64,000 nucleotides of DNA from Mycobacterium sp. NBC_00419 (GTDB taxonomy: Bacteria > Actinomycetota > Actinomycetes > Mycobacteriales > Mycobacteriaceae). How positions within the stretch are numbered: position 1 is the first letter of the stretch; each line of letters begins with the position of its first letter. Shown here one piece after another: positions 45,693 through 55,374 of this stretch. The translations under genes were made by a program, and so were the position numbers. The notes beneath the pieces are model-generated. The model saw nothing but the letters and a program-made list of their open reading frames with translations. It ran no database searches and had not been told where the DNA came from. The stretch covers positions 5,270,001 through 5,334,000 of the forward strand of contig NZ_CP107931.1 of the NCBI RefSeq assembly GCF_036023875.1, given 5' to 3'.

Positions 45693-46283
45693 GTGGACAC
45701 CGGCAGAGGGCCGGACAGCGGCCGCGGCCGAGTTGTGGTGCTGTCCGGGCCTTCTGCGGTAGGTAAGTCGACCGTCGTCCGCCGCCTGCGCGAGCAGGTG
45801 CCCGACCTGCATTTCAGCGTGTCGGCCACGACCAGGGCTCCGCGCCCCGGTGAGGTGGACGGCGTCGACTACCACTTCGTCACCCCCGGGGAGTTCCAGC
45901 AGCTGATCGATCGCGGTGAGCTGCTGGAGTGGGCCGACATCCATGGCGGACTACACCGCTCCGGCACGTTGGCGGCGCCGGTTAGCCGCGCTGCTGAGGC
46001 CGGCCACCCGGTACTGATCGAGGTCGATCTCGCTGGTGCAGCCGCCGTCAAGCAGGCGATGCCCGACGCGGTGACGGTGTTTTTAGCCCCGCCGAGCTGG
46101 GAAGCTCTCGAGCAGCGGCTCGTCGGGCGTGGCACCGAGACTCCTGAAGTCAGAGCACGCCGGTTGGAGACCGCCCGTGCTGAACTGGCCGCTCAGGGCA
46201 CGTTCGACGTGGTCGTGGTGAACAGCCAATTGGAGTCGGCGTGCGCCGAATTGGTATCCTTGCTGGTGGGCAACGCGCCGTAA
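45693..46283 (+). CDS. gmk: guanylate kinase
   Basis: A 196-residue kinase that converts GMP to GDP with ATP. The P-loop GPSAVGKS is at residues 19-26. [21 protein letters not shown] holds the GMP-binding residues, and the segment around [10 protein letters not shown] and [14 protein letters not shown] completes the family pattern. The GTG at 45693 follows the mihF stop by two bases, so they are probably one transcript, as in other mycobacteria. Confidence 0.96.
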   Translation: MDTGRGPDSGRGRVVVLSGPSAVGKSTVVRRLREQVPDLHFSVSATTRAPRPGEVDGVDYHFVTPGEFQQLIDRGELLEWADIHGGLHRSGTLAAPVSRAAEAGHPVLIEVDLAGAAAVKQAMPDAVTVFLAPPSWEALEQRLVGRGTETPEVRARRLETARAELAAQGTFDVVVVNSQLESACAELVSLLVGNAP

Positions 46284-46332
46284 GGGCGCGCGAGGCCGCT
46301 ACGGACCGAACAACAGCCCACCAGACCCAGCT

Positions 46333-46360
46333 TTGACACTCGATCTGGACCCGATCTACA
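46333..46360 (+). promoter_or_regulatory. candidate rpoZ promoter
   Basis: A perfect -35 hexamer TTGACA at 46333-46338 is followed after 16 bases by TCTACA (46355-46360), a weak -10. It lies in the 96-base gap between gmk and rpoZ and would give rpoZ its own promoter besides read-through from mihF-gmk. The poor -10 lowers confidence. Confidence 0.35.
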
Positions 46361-46379
46361 CCCCAGGAAGAAGCTTTAC

Positions 46380-46682
46380 GTGACACAAGCCAGCACGGAT
46401 CACTACGACCCGGCCCCGGGTGCCGCCACGGCCTATGACACGCCGCTGGGCATCACCAATCCGCCCATTGACGAGCTGCTGGACCGTGTGTCGAGCAAGT
46501 ACGCGCTGGTGATCTACGCGGCCAAGCGGGCTCGCCAGATCAACGATTACTACAACCAGCTCGGCGACGGCATCCTCGAGTACGTCGGGCCGCTGGTCGA
46601 GCCGGGCCTGCAGGAGAAGCCGCTGTCGATCGCGCTCCGCGAGATCCACGCCGACCTGCTCGAACACACCGAAGGCGAGTAG
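46380..46682 (+). CDS. rpoZ: RNA polymerase omega subunit
   Basis: A 100-residue omega subunit that helps fold and hold the beta-prime subunit of RNA polymerase. [20 protein letters not shown] and [18 protein letters not shown] are the conserved segments that contact beta-prime. The C-terminus ([14 protein letters not shown]) is typical of mycobacteria. The start is the GTG at 46380 with AGGAAG upstream. It lies between gmk and coaBC in the conserved order. Confidence 0.96.
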   Translation: MTQASTDHYDPAPGAATAYDTPLGITNPPIDELLDRVSSKYALVIYAAKRARQINDYYNQLGDGILEYVGPLVEPGLQEKPLSIALREIHADLLEHTEGE

Positions 46683-46704
46683 TCGCACCGGGCCGGGCTT
46701 CTAG

Positions 46705-47952
46705 ATGAACCCGAAGCGGATCATCGTCGGCGTCGCCGGTGGCATCGCCGCCTACAAGGCGTGCTCGGTCGTTCGACAGCTCAGTGAAGCCGGCCACGAC
46801 GTACGCGTCGTCCCCACCGAGTCGGCGCTGCGATTCGTTGGTGCCGCGACGTTCGAGGCCCTGTCGGGCCACCCGGTCCGTACGGGCGTCTTCGAGGACG
46901 TCGACGAAGTTCCCCACGTCCGGCTCGGCCAAGAGGCTGATCTTGTCGTGGTCGCTCCCGCCACCGCGGACCTGCTCGCCCGCGCCGTCGCGGGTCGCGC
47001 CGACGACCTGCTGACCGCGACGCTGCTCACCGCACGCTGCCCGGTGTTGTTCGCCCCGGCCATGCACACCGAGATGTGGCAGCACCCCGCTACCCGCCAG
47101 AACGTGGCGACATTGCGCGAGCGCGGTGCGGTGGTCCTGGAACCGGCATCCGGGCGGCTCACCGGCTCCGACAGCGGTGCGGGGCGGCTGCCCGAGCCCG
47201 AAGAGATCACCACCTTCGCCGAGCTGCTGCTGGCACGTCATGACGCGCTGCCGCACGACCTGGCCGGCGTCAAGGTCCTGGTCACCGCGGGCGGTACCCG
47301 CGAGGCGATCGACCCGGTCCGTTTCATCGGCAATCGCAGTTCCGGCAAGCAGGGCTACGCGGTGGCCAGGGTGGCCGCTCAGCGCGGCGCCGACGTCACC
47401 CTCATCGCGGGTAACACCACCGGCCTGGCCGACCCGGCCGGCGTCCACGTCCTGCACATCACGTCGGCCGCCCAGTTGCACGAGGCGGTGACCAAACACG
47501 CACCGGATGCCAACGTCCTCGTGATGGCCGCGGCGGTGGCCGACTTCCGGCCGCTCACGGTGGCCGCCAACAAGATCAAGAAGCAGGTCGGCGTCCAGGA
47601 GGGCCCGACGATCGAGTTGGTCCGCACCGAGGACGTGTTGGCCGGATCGGTTCGGCTGCGCGCCGACGGGGAACTGCCGAACATGCGGGCCATCGTCGGG
47701 TTCGCCGCCGAAACCGGCGACGCGAACGGTGACGTCCTCTTCCATGCCCGGGCCAAACTGACCCGCAAGGCCTGCGATCTGCTCGTCGTGAACGCGGTCG
47801 GGGACGGCCGGGCGTTCGAGGTGGACAGTAACGACGGCTGGCTGCTGGGAGCCGACGGCACCGAGGTCGCACTGGAGCACGGTTCGAAGACGCTCATGGC
47901 GAGTCGTATCGTGGACGCGATCGTCTCGTTCCTGAGTGTCAGTGAAGCGTAG
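46705..47952 (+). CDS. coaBC: bifunctional phosphopantothenoylcysteine decarboxylase / phosphopantothenate-cysteine ligase
   Basis: A 415-residue flavoprotein carrying out two steps of coenzyme A synthesis. The N-terminal CoaC half (residues ~1-180) binds FMN (GVAGGIAAYKA, VVAPATADLLAR). It has PAMHTEMW, where many homologues have Asn in place of His. The C-terminal CoaB half has VTAGGTREAIDPVRFIGNRS (split by the fold), MAAAVADFRP and the KIKKQ motif that binds the acyl-cytidylate intermediate. Length and order are normal. It is also known as Dfp. Confidence 0.95.
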   Translation: MNPKRIIVGVAGGIAAYKACSVVRQLSEAGHDVRVVPTESALRFVGAATFEALSGHPVRTGVFEDVDEVPHVRLGQEADLVVVAPATADLLARAVAGRADDLLTATLLTARCPVLFAPAMHTEMWQHPATRQNVATLRERGAVVLEPASGRLTGSDSGAGRLPEPEEITTFAELLLARHDALPHDLAGVKVLVTAGGTREAIDPVRFIGNRSSGKQGYAVARVAAQRGADVTLIAGNTTGLADPAGVHVLHITSAAQLHEAVTKHAPDANVLVMAAAVADFRPLTVAANKIKKQVGVQEGPTIELVRTEDVLAGSVRLRADGELPNMRAIVGFAAETGDANGDVLFHARAKLTRKACDLLVVNAVGDGRAFEVDSNDGWLLGADGTEVALEHGSKTLMASRIVDAIVSFLSVSEA

Positions 47953-47993
47953 GCGGTCGGGGGATCACGCTCGAATTGCGCAGAAACCTTGCG

Positions 47994-48010
47994 CGGGACG
48001 CGACGTCCCG
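47994..48010. terminator. short GC-rich hairpin between coaBC and metK
   Basis: A perfect 7-bp stem cgggacg-cga-cgtcccg lies 41 bases past the coaBC stop. No U-tract follows, but mycobacterial terminators often lack one. It ends two bases before the candidate metK -35 box, so it could end the gmk-coaBC transcript or serve as an operator for metK. Confidence 0.4.
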
Positions 48011-48011
48011 G

Positions 48012-48039
48012 TTGGGTCTTCAGGGGCCAACGATATGAT
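48012..48039 (+). promoter_or_regulatory. candidate metK promoter
   Basis: TTGGGT at 48012-48017 and TATGAT at 48034-48039, 16 bases apart, match a SigA-type promoter (TTGnnn, TAnnnT). Transcription would start about 25 bases before the metK GTG. It lies in the only real gap upstream of metK. Confidence 0.5.
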
Positions 48040-48071
48040 TTGCCCACCTAAGTATTGGAAGGGATGTGACC

Positions 48072-49274
<1,203 letters not shown>

Positions 49275-49283
49275 CCTCCACAA

Positions 49284-49326
49284 CGTTCAAGCCCCGCGAA
49301 CCCTTTGGGGTCGCGGGGCTTGAACG
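49284..49326. terminator. bidirectional terminator between metK and the hemophore-like gene
   Basis: A perfect 16-bp stem (cgttcaagccccgcga at 49284-49299 with its complement at 49311-49326) encloses an 11-base loop. It lies between two convergent genes, ten bases past the metK stop and 22 bases past the stop of the leftward gene. Its symmetry lets it end transcripts from both sides. No long U-tract is present, as often in mycobacteria. Confidence 0.85.
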
Positions 49327-49348
49327 TCTGCGGGTGAAGTTCGGCGGG

Positions 49349-49744
49349 CTAGCCGACGAACGCGTCGAATGCCCACTGGAACTGCGGCGGAACGACCTGC
49401 ACGCCGCACTGGTCCTGCAACGTTCCGAGCGGGGCCAGGATCGCCTTGAAGTCGGCGTACTCCTGCGGGTTGGCGGAGGCGTAGTTGCGCAGCGTCTGCT
49501 CGGCCTGCGGGCGCGGCTGCAGGGCAGCGCTCATCAGGACCTTCTGGCCGTCGGGATGGGTGTTCATGTAGCTCTGGGCCTGGCCCTGCACGTTGGCGAC
49601 GGTGTTGTCGACGCTCGCCTTGCTGCAATCGGGAGCGGCGAACGCCGACGGTGCGGCGATCACCGCAAGGGCCATACCCCCGACAAGCGAGCTGAGACAG
49701 ATGCCGACCGCGCGCCGGGTCGCGGCTCCTTCAGCAAATTTCAT
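49349..49744 (-). CDS. secreted heme-binding (hemophore-like) protein
   Basis: A 131-residue exported protein with a signal peptide (residues 1-37, ending AFA-AP) and a small helical mature domain. It resembles the mycobacterial hemophore family (Rv0203-like), which picks up heme outside the cell and passes it to MmpL-type transporters. The two mature cysteines (Cys40 and Cys113) probably form the family's disulfide. NTVANVQGQAQSYMNTHPD and ANPQEYADFKAILAPL are family-like helices. The assignment is by resemblance, and heme-ligating residues were not checked. Confidence 0.78.
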   Translation of the reverse strand: MKFAEGAATRRAVGICLSSLVGGMALAVIAAPSAFAAPDCSKASVDNTVANVQGQAQSYMNTHPDGQKVLMSAALQPRPQAEQTLRNYASANPQEYADFKAILAPLGTLQDQCGVQVVPPQFQWAFDAFVG

Positions 49745-49819
49745 GGGGATGAGTCCTCCGTGTTGTGGCGTGTATTGCCATTCTGGCCTGCCGCGGACTG
49801 CCGCGACAAGATTCGCTGG

Positions 49820-50794
49820 TCAGCCGTGTAGAGCTGCCCGCAAAGCGCTCAGGCCACGCTGTGTCGCCTCGGTCGCTGCCGGGACCACTCCAGCGTAGCC
49901 AAGATAGCCATGCACCAGTGTGTCGGCATGATGCAGTTCAACCGTTACACCGGCGGCCGCCAGCAGCTCGGCGTAGCGGGCTCCGTCGTCGCGAAGCGGA
50001 TCGTGGCCGGCGACCGCGACATAGGCCGGAGCCAGCCCCGAGAGGTCCTCGGCGCGCCCGGGAGCCAGCGTTGCGGGCGGGTCGCTGAGGTCGACGTGAC
50101 CGGCGTACCAGCGGGTGAACGCGGTGATCGCGGCATTGTCGAGCACCGGGGCGTCGGCGTTCTCGGCGAACGACGGCAGCGAGGTGTCCCACATCGTCGA
50201 GGGATACCAGAGCAGCTGGAACGCCAGCGCCGGCCCGCCGCCGTCACGAGCGAGCTGGGCGACGACCGCCGAGAGTGTGCCGCCGGCTGAATCGCCAGCC
50301 ACCGCGAGCCGCGATGCGTCGGCGCCGAACCGGCCTGCGTTGTCGGCCACCCAGCGGGTCGCCGCCCACGCGTCCTCGACGGCCGCGGGGTAGGGATGCT
50401 CGGGGGCGAGCCGGTAGTCCACCGACACCACCAGGGTCTGGGCGGCCACCGCATGCTCGCGCGCCGTCCCGTCGTGGGTGTCGAGGTCACCGACGGCGAA
50501 CCCGCCGCCGTGGAAGTACATGGTCACCGGAGGGCAGGAGCGAAGCGACCCGGGAATGGATCCCGGGGGCGTCGGCCCGTCGTCTGGCCAGTAGACGCGG
50601 ACCGGGATCGGGCCGCCCGGGCCGTCGATCTGGTGCTCCTCGACGCGCAGATCCGGGTGTACCGGGCGCCGCGGCAGCTCCCGCAGGCGCCGGCGGGCCT
50701 CGTCGATTCCACCGTCGACCGACAACTGGAACGGCACCGCGTCCAGTACCTTCTGCAGGATGGCGTCCACCGGCGGTCTGTCCAAGCTGGGCAT
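49820..50794 (-). CDS. alpha/beta hydrolase of the hormone-sensitive lipase family, with a repeat-derived insert
   Basis: A 324-residue esterase or lipase. The oxyanion motif HGGGF is at residues 95-99. The nucleophile motif GDSAG has Ser169. [10 protein letters not shown] supplies the acidic residue and LVHGYLGY the histidine. In mycobacteria the gene at this position is of the LipI/LipH type. An insert of about ten residues between WPDDGPTPP and VTMYFHGG reads [12 protein letters not shown] and is encoded by a dispersed repeat with a neighbouring hairpin. It lies in a surface strand connection, so activity may be kept. The 5' end overlaps by 35 bases the divergent YhhN gene if both starts are right. 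Confidence 0.92.
   Translation of the reverse strand: MPSLDRPPVDAILQKVLDAVPFQLSVDGGIDEARRRLRELPRRPVHPDLRVEEHQIDGPGGPIPVRVYWPDDGPTPPGSIPGSLRSCPPVTMYFHGGGFAVGDLDTHDGTAREHAVAAQTLVVSVDYRLAPEHPYPAAVEDAWAATRWVADNAGRFGADASRLAVAGDSAGGTLSAVVAQLARDGGGPALAFQLLWYPSTMWDTSLPSFAENADAPVLDNAAITAFTRWYAGHVDLSDPPATLAPGRAEDLSGLAPAYVAVAGHDPLRDDGARYAELLAAAGVTVELHHADTLVHGYLGYAGVVPAATEATQRGLSALRAALHG
50532..50567 (+). repeat. dispersed repeat core plus hairpin inside the esterase gene
   Basis: gggcaggagcgaagcgac (50532-50549) is identical to the minus-strand reading of 42301-42318 in pyrF. It is joined to a perfect 7-bp inverted repeat cccggga-atgga-tcccggg (50549-50567). The whole 36-base element is a multiple of three and keeps the esterase frame open. 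Confidence 0.85.
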
Positions 50795-51494
50795 CAGCCC
50801 ACCGTACTTACGCACCCTGACGGCGTGGTGGCTGGCCGCAGTCGTCGCGGCCATCGGCTACGGCGTCTTCCTCGCGGTCACCGCGTTGTGGCTTCCCGAC
50901 GGTGCGGAACTGACCGGTCGGTTCCCCGGCCAGCCCGCCGTGAAGGCCCTGATGGCCGTGCTGCTCGCGGTGGCCGCACTATGGCATCCGATCGTGCGGG
51001 AGCGGCGTTGGCTGATCGCCGCGCTGCTGTTCTCGGCGGGTGGTGACTTCTTCCTGGCCATGCCGGGGTGGAAGCCGTCGTTCGTCCTCGGCCTCGGCTC
51101 GTTCCTGGTGGCCCATCTCTGCTATCTGGGTGCCCTGCTGCCGCTGCGTGGCCGCAGCCGGCCCCGACTGGCCGCCGCCGCGGTGATGGTGGCCCTGTGC
51201 GTGAGCCTGTTGATCTGGTTCTGGCCCACGCTGACCACCGAGGGGCTGACGATCCCGGTGACGGTCTACATCGGCGTGCTCGGCGCGATGGTGTGCGCGG
51301 CGCTGGTGGCGCAACTGCCCACGCTGTGGACGGCCGCGGGTGCGGTGTGCTTCGCCGTCTCCGACGGAATGATCGGCATCGGCAAGTTCGTCCTGGCATC
51401 CAGCGCGCTGGAGGTGCCGATCTGGTGGGTGTACGCGACCTCTCAGGTGTTGATCACGGCGGGCTTCTTCTTCGGCCGAGTGCCGCGCGACTGA
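50760..51494 (+). CDS. YhhN family membrane protein (lysoplasmalogenase-like)
   Basis: A 244-residue protein with about eight hydrophobic helices, of the YhhN/TMEM86 family. Animal members hydrolyse lysoplasmalogen; the bacterial role is unsettled. [15 protein letters not shown] carries the conserved Asp, and [15 protein letters not shown] the second conserved Asp. The ATG at 50760 overlaps the divergent esterase start, so translation may begin further inside, although no better ATG or GTG lies before the first helix. It precedes priA by about 35 bases. Confidence 0.8.
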   Translation: MASTGGLSKLGISPPYLRTLTAWWLAAVVAAIGYGVFLAVTALWLPDGAELTGRFPGQPAVKALMAVLLAVAALWHPIVRERRWLIAALLFSAGGDFFLAMPGWKPSFVLGLGSFLVAHLCYLGALLPLRGRSRPRLAAAAVMVALCVSLLIWFWPTLTTEGLTIPVTVYIGVLGAMVCAALVAQLPTLWTAAGAVCFAVSDGMIGIGKFVLASSALEVPIWWVYATSQVLITAGFFFGRVPRD

Positions 51495-51529
51495 GGTGCG
51501 TTGTCGGCGCGCATCGGTAGTCTTCGACG

Positions 51530-53527
51530 GTGCCGAACACCCGGCAGGCCGCTGAACACGAACCCATCGCGCGCGTGCTGCCGATGCTGTCCGTGCCGCA
51601 TCTGGACCGCGAGTTCGACTACCTGGTCTCGACCGAACAATCCGACGACGCCCAGCCCGGGGTGCGGGTGCGGGTGCGATTCCACGGCCGGCTGGTCGAC
51701 GCCTTCGTTCTCGAACGGCGCTCCGACACCGACCATGTGGGGCAACTGGGCTGGCTGGATCGGGTGATCTCGGCCGAGCCGGTGCTCACGCCGGAGGTAC
51801 GCCGGCTCGTCGACGCGGTCGCCGCCCGCTACGCCGGCACCCGTCCGGACGTCCTTCGGCTGGCGATCCCGCCCCGGCACGCCCGGGCCGAGAAGAGCGA
51901 CGCCGACACACCGCTGCTGCCGGTGATCGACCCGGTCGACCCCGCGGGATGGGCGCGCTACGGCCGCGGCGAGCAGTTCTTGACGGCGCTGCGCGAGGGC
52001 CGGGCGGCGCGGGCGGTCTGGCAGGCGCTGCCGGGGGAGCAGTGGTGCGATCGGATCGCCGAAGCCGCCGCGGCGGCGGTCAGCGGCGGGTACGGCGTGC
52101 TGGCCATCGTGCCCGACCAGCGCGACATCGACGCGGTGTGGCGGGCGGCGACCGCCCGGATCGACGAGACCGCGGTGGTGGCGCTGTCGGCCGGGCTCGG
52201 CCCCTCGGCGCGCTACCGGCGGTGGCTGTCGGTGTTGCGCGGCCACGCCCGGCTGGTGATCGGAACCCGCAGCGCGGTGTTCGCCCCCGTGGAACGGCTC
52301 GGCCTGGTCATCGTGTGGGACGACGGCGACGACACCCTGGCCGAGCCGCGAGCCCCTTACCCGCACGCCCGTGAGGTCGCCATGTTGCGCGCCCACCAAC
52401 TGCGCTGCGCCGCGGTGATCGGCGGCTACGCCCGCACCGCCGAGGCGCACGCCCTGGTGCGCAGCGGCTGGGCCCACGATCTGGTGGCGGCCCGGCCGGT
52501 GGTACGGGCATGTTCGCCCCGGGTGGTGGCACTCGAGGACGGCGGCTACGCCGAGGAACGCGACGCCGCCGCCCGCACCGCACGGCTGCCGTCGGTGGCG
52601 TTGCGTGCCGCCAGGGCAGCCCTGGAGCGCGACGCCCCGGTCCTCATCCAGGTGCCCCGACGTGGCTACATCCCCTCGGTCGCCTGCGCGCGCTGTCGGA
52701 CGATCGCCCGTTGCCGGCACTGCACCGGCCCGCTGTCGCTGTCCGGTGCAGGGTCGGGTGCTGTCTGCCGCTGGTGTGGCCGCATCGACCCGGCGCTGCG
52801 CTGCCGGCGGTGCGGCTCGGATGCGATCCGCGCGGTGGTGGTCGGCGCGCGGCGCACCGCCGAGGAGATCGGCCGGGCGTTTCCGGGCACGACGGTGGTG
52901 ACGTCGGCGGGCGACACCGTGCACAGCGAGATCGGGCCCGGGCCTGCGCTCGTCGTCGCCACCCCCGGTGCGGAACCGCACGCCCCCGACGGCTACGGCG
53001 CAGCCCTGCTGCTGGACAGCTGGGCGATGCTAGGCCGCCAGGACCTGCGCGCCGCCGAGGACACCCTGCGACGCTGGATGGCGGCCGCCACCCTGGTGCA
53101 GTCCCGCGCCGACGGGGGTGTGGTCGCCGTCGTCGCGGAGTCGACCATCCCGACCGTTCAGGCCCTGGTCAAGTGGGATCCGGTCGGGCATGCCGAAGCC
53201 GAACTGGAGGCCCGAGCCGAGGTCGGTCTGCCGCCGAGCGTGCACATGGCCGTGGTCGACGGCGGCACCGAGGCGGTCAACGCGTTGCTCGAGCACGCCG
53301 AACTGCCGGAGGATGCCGACCTGCTCGGGCCCGTCGATCTGCCGCCGGGGGTGCGCCGCCCGCCCGCCACGCCCGCCGGGGAACCGGTGATCCGGATGCT
53401 GGTGCGTGTGCGCCGCGAGGAGGGTCTGGCGCTGGCGGCGTCCCTGCGCGACGCCACCGCGATCCACAGTGCCCGCCACGATCACGAGGCGGTTCGGGTA
53501 CAGATCGACCCGTTGCACATAGGGTAA
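51530..53527 (+). CDS. priA: PriA-like primosomal protein N', helicase motifs degenerate
   Basis: A 665-residue protein related to the replication restart helicase PriA. The N-terminal DNA-binding domain (ARVLPMLSVPHLDREFDYLV) and the eight-cysteine zinc module (CARCRTIARCRHC, CRWC, CRRC at residues ~385-432) are conserved. The helicase core is not. Where a Walker A lysine loop should be, the sequence reads LPGEQWCDRIAEAA, and the DEEH box is replaced by VIWDDGDDTL. This is the known actinobacterial form, expected to lack ATP-driven unwinding and to act as a fork-binding loader. The start is the GTG at 51530. fmt lies downstream, as in many bacteria. Confidence 0.93.
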   Translation: MPNTRQAAEHEPIARVLPMLSVPHLDREFDYLVSTEQSDDAQPGVRVRVRFHGRLVDAFVLERRSDTDHVGQLGWLDRVISAEPVLTPEVRRLVDAVAARYAGTRPDVLRLAIPPRHARAEKSDADTPLLPVIDPVDPAGWARYGRGEQFLTALREGRAARAVWQALPGEQWCDRIAEAAAAAVSGGYGVLAIVPDQRDIDAVWRAATARIDETAVVALSAGLGPSARYRRWLSVLRGHARLVIGTRSAVFAPVERLGLVIVWDDGDDTLAEPRAPYPHAREVAMLRAHQLRCAAVIGGYARTAEAHALVRSGWAHDLVAARPVVRACSPRVVALEDGGYAEERDAAARTARLPSVALRAARAALERDAPVLIQVPRRGYIPSVACARCRTIARCRHCTGPLSLSGAGSGAVCRWCGRIDPALRCRRCGSDAIRAVVVGARRTAEEIGRAFPGTTVVTSAGDTVHSEIGPGPALVVATPGAEPHAPDGYGAALLLDSWAMLGRQDLRAAEDTLRRWMAAATLVQSRADGGVVAVVAESTIPTVQALVKWDPVGHAEAELEARAEVGLPPSVHMAVVDGGTEAVNALLEHAELPEDADLLGPVDLPPGVRRPPATPAGEPVIRMLVRVRREEGLALAASLRDATAIHSARHDHEAVRVQIDPLHIG

Positions 53528-53556
53528 TCCGGGGCGTAACGCACAACGGAGGTGTC

Positions 53557-55374
53557 ATGAAGGGGTTCGGCCGTGCCATCGCGTGGTCGATCTCGTTGCT
53601 GCTCATCCTGATTGGGCTGTTGTGGCCGGTGGTCTTCAGCTTCACGCCGAGCGGCGGCGCGGTGTACGACCCTGTCGTGTTCACCAACTATCGCGCCGAC
53701 TTCGTCGTCGACCGCGACGGCCGGATGGACGCGACCGAGATCATCACCGGCAAGTTCCCGGGCGACCGGCACGGCATCTTCCGCTACTGGGACGTCGCCA
53801 ATCAGAACGATCCGCATGTCCGCCAGGTGCCGCAGGTCACCGAGATCCTGATGGATGACCAGCCGATCCCGTACCAGATGTTGTGGGAGAGCGGCGAACG
53901 GTTCCGGGTCGCCAAGATCGGCGACCCGCACCGCCTGCTCGACTACGGCACCCACGTATTCCGGATCCGCTACTCCATCGACGGTGTGCTCGATCCGGGC
54001 ACGACGGGGGTCAACAGGACGTTCGCGTCGTCGCTCGGAAGCCAGTCCGCGCCGTCGGCCTTCTTCTGGAACGTCATCGCCCCCGCGTGGAATAACCAGA
54101 TCGACCGTGCCGATATCTCCGTCACGCTGCCCGGCGGCGTGCCCGGCGCCCAGTGCTCGGTGGGTACCGGTGTCGGACGCGCCTGCGACGGATTGACCGT
54201 CGCCGGCGACACGATCCGGGTCTCGGCCACGGCGCTGGCGCCGCGTACACCGGTGACGGTGCGCGCCGCCGTCGACGTGCCGACTCCGTCGCGCACCGAA
54301 CTGCCGTGGTCGTACCAATGGGATCGGGTGCTGGGGCGCTCGCTGCCGACCACGCTGTGGCTGCTGGGCCTGACCCTGACCGCCGGACTCGGCGGGTTCC
54401 TGTGGTGGCGGACCACCGTCGAACCGTCGCCGGGATTCCCGCTGCAGTTCGCCCCGCCCAAGGGCCTCGGTCCGGTGCAGTGTGAGTACATCCGCACCGA
54501 GAAGGTGCCCGAGAGTGGTTTGACCGCGACGCTGTTCTACCTCGGCGAGCGCAAGCTGGTGTCGCTGAACCAGGTCGGTGCGAGCAAGTGGACGGTGCGC
54601 GGGACCGCGGACGAAGCGGCCTGGGCCGACGTCGACCCGGTCAGCGTCGACATCGCCTCCGCGCTGGGCGTCATGGGACCGGGGCGCGAGTTCGACGCCA
54701 ACGGCACGGTGTCGGCGGGCAAGAAGCTCACCAGCGCCAAGGCGGATATGGGGACGTCGGTCAAGAAGTGGGCGTTCGGCGAAGGGCTGATGGTCAAGCG
54801 CAGCGCAGAGCTCTGGCTGCGACTGGCCAATTTCGTCGCGCTTGCCCTGGCGGTCTGCGGTTTTGTCGGCTGGTTCTTCCCGATCACGCTGTGGGGCTTG
54901 CCGTTCGCGGTGTTCTTCGTGCTGACCGCCTCGGCGTGGCGAAGTGGTGTGGGCAGCCGGCGTACCGCGTCCGGACGTCAACTGTGGTCGGAGATCGGCG
55001 GCTTCCACCGCATGCTGGCCACCGACAGCGCGGAGTCGCGGTTCGACTTCGCTGCCCGCAAGGACCTCTACACCGCCTACATCCCGTTCGCCGTGGCCGG
55101 TGGCGTGGCCGCGCTGTGGGCGCGCAAGTACCAGGCCGCCACCAGCCAGGTGCCGCCGGATCCGCAGTGGTACCACTCCTCGTCGGGCAGCACGTGGCAT
55201 TCCTCGACCGGCGGTGGTGCTAGTTTCGACAGCTTCGAGTCGGCATTGTCGTCGTCGATCAGTGCCTACACCGCCTCACAGTCATCGTCGTCGTCGAGCA
55301 GCAGCGGCGGCGGTGGCGGGTTCAGCGGCGGTGGCGGTGGTGGCGGCGGTGGAGGAGGAGGCGGTTCATGGTGA
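53557..55374 (+). CDS. DUF2207 membrane protein with Ser/Gly-rich tail
   Basis: A 605-residue protein. An N-terminal transmembrane/signal segment (residues 7-27) precedes an extracytoplasmic DUF2207 domain of about 230 residues (YRADFVVDRDGRMDATEII). A second helix near 268-288 and a helix pair near 425-460 follow, then a final hydrophobic stretch. The last ~60 residues are low complexity: a run of serines followed by a run of glycines ending in GSW. Such tails are known in DUF2207 proteins. GGAGGT lies just before the ATG at 53557. The stop overlaps the LemA gene by seven bases, a pairing seen widely; the joint function is unknown. Confidence 0.88.
   Translation: MKGFGRAIAWSISLLLILIGLLWPVVFSFTPSGGAVYDPVVFTNYRADFVVDRDGRMDATEIITGKFPGDRHGIFRYWDVANQNDPHVRQVPQVTEILMDDQPIPYQMLWESGERFRVAKIGDPHRLLDYGTHVFRIRYSIDGVLDPGTTGVNRTFASSLGSQSAPSAFFWNVIAPAWNNQIDRADISVTLPGGVPGAQCSVGTGVGRACDGLTVAGDTIRVSATALAPRTPVTVRAAVDVPTPSRTELPWSYQWDRVLGRSLPTTLWLLGLTLTAGLGGFLWWRTTVEPSPGFPLQFAPPKGLGPVQCEYIRTEKVPESGLTATLFYLGERKLVSLNQVGASKWTVRGTADEAAWADVDPVSVDIASALGVMGPGREFDANGTVSAGKKLTSAKADMGTSVKKWAFGEGLMVKRSAELWLRLANFVALALAVCGFVGWFFPITLWGLPFAVFFVLTASAWRSGVGSRRTASGRQLWSEIGGFHRMLATDSAESRFDFAARKDLYTAYIPFAVAGGVAALWARKYQAATSQVPPDPQWYHSSSGSTWHSSTGGGASFDSFESALSSSISAYTASQSSSSSSSSGGGGGFSGGGGGGGGGGGGGSW

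Noticed and set aside
47953..48071. SAM riboswitch before metK
   Set aside because: The gap is short, holds only one 7-bp hairpin, and no known SAM-switch core could be read.
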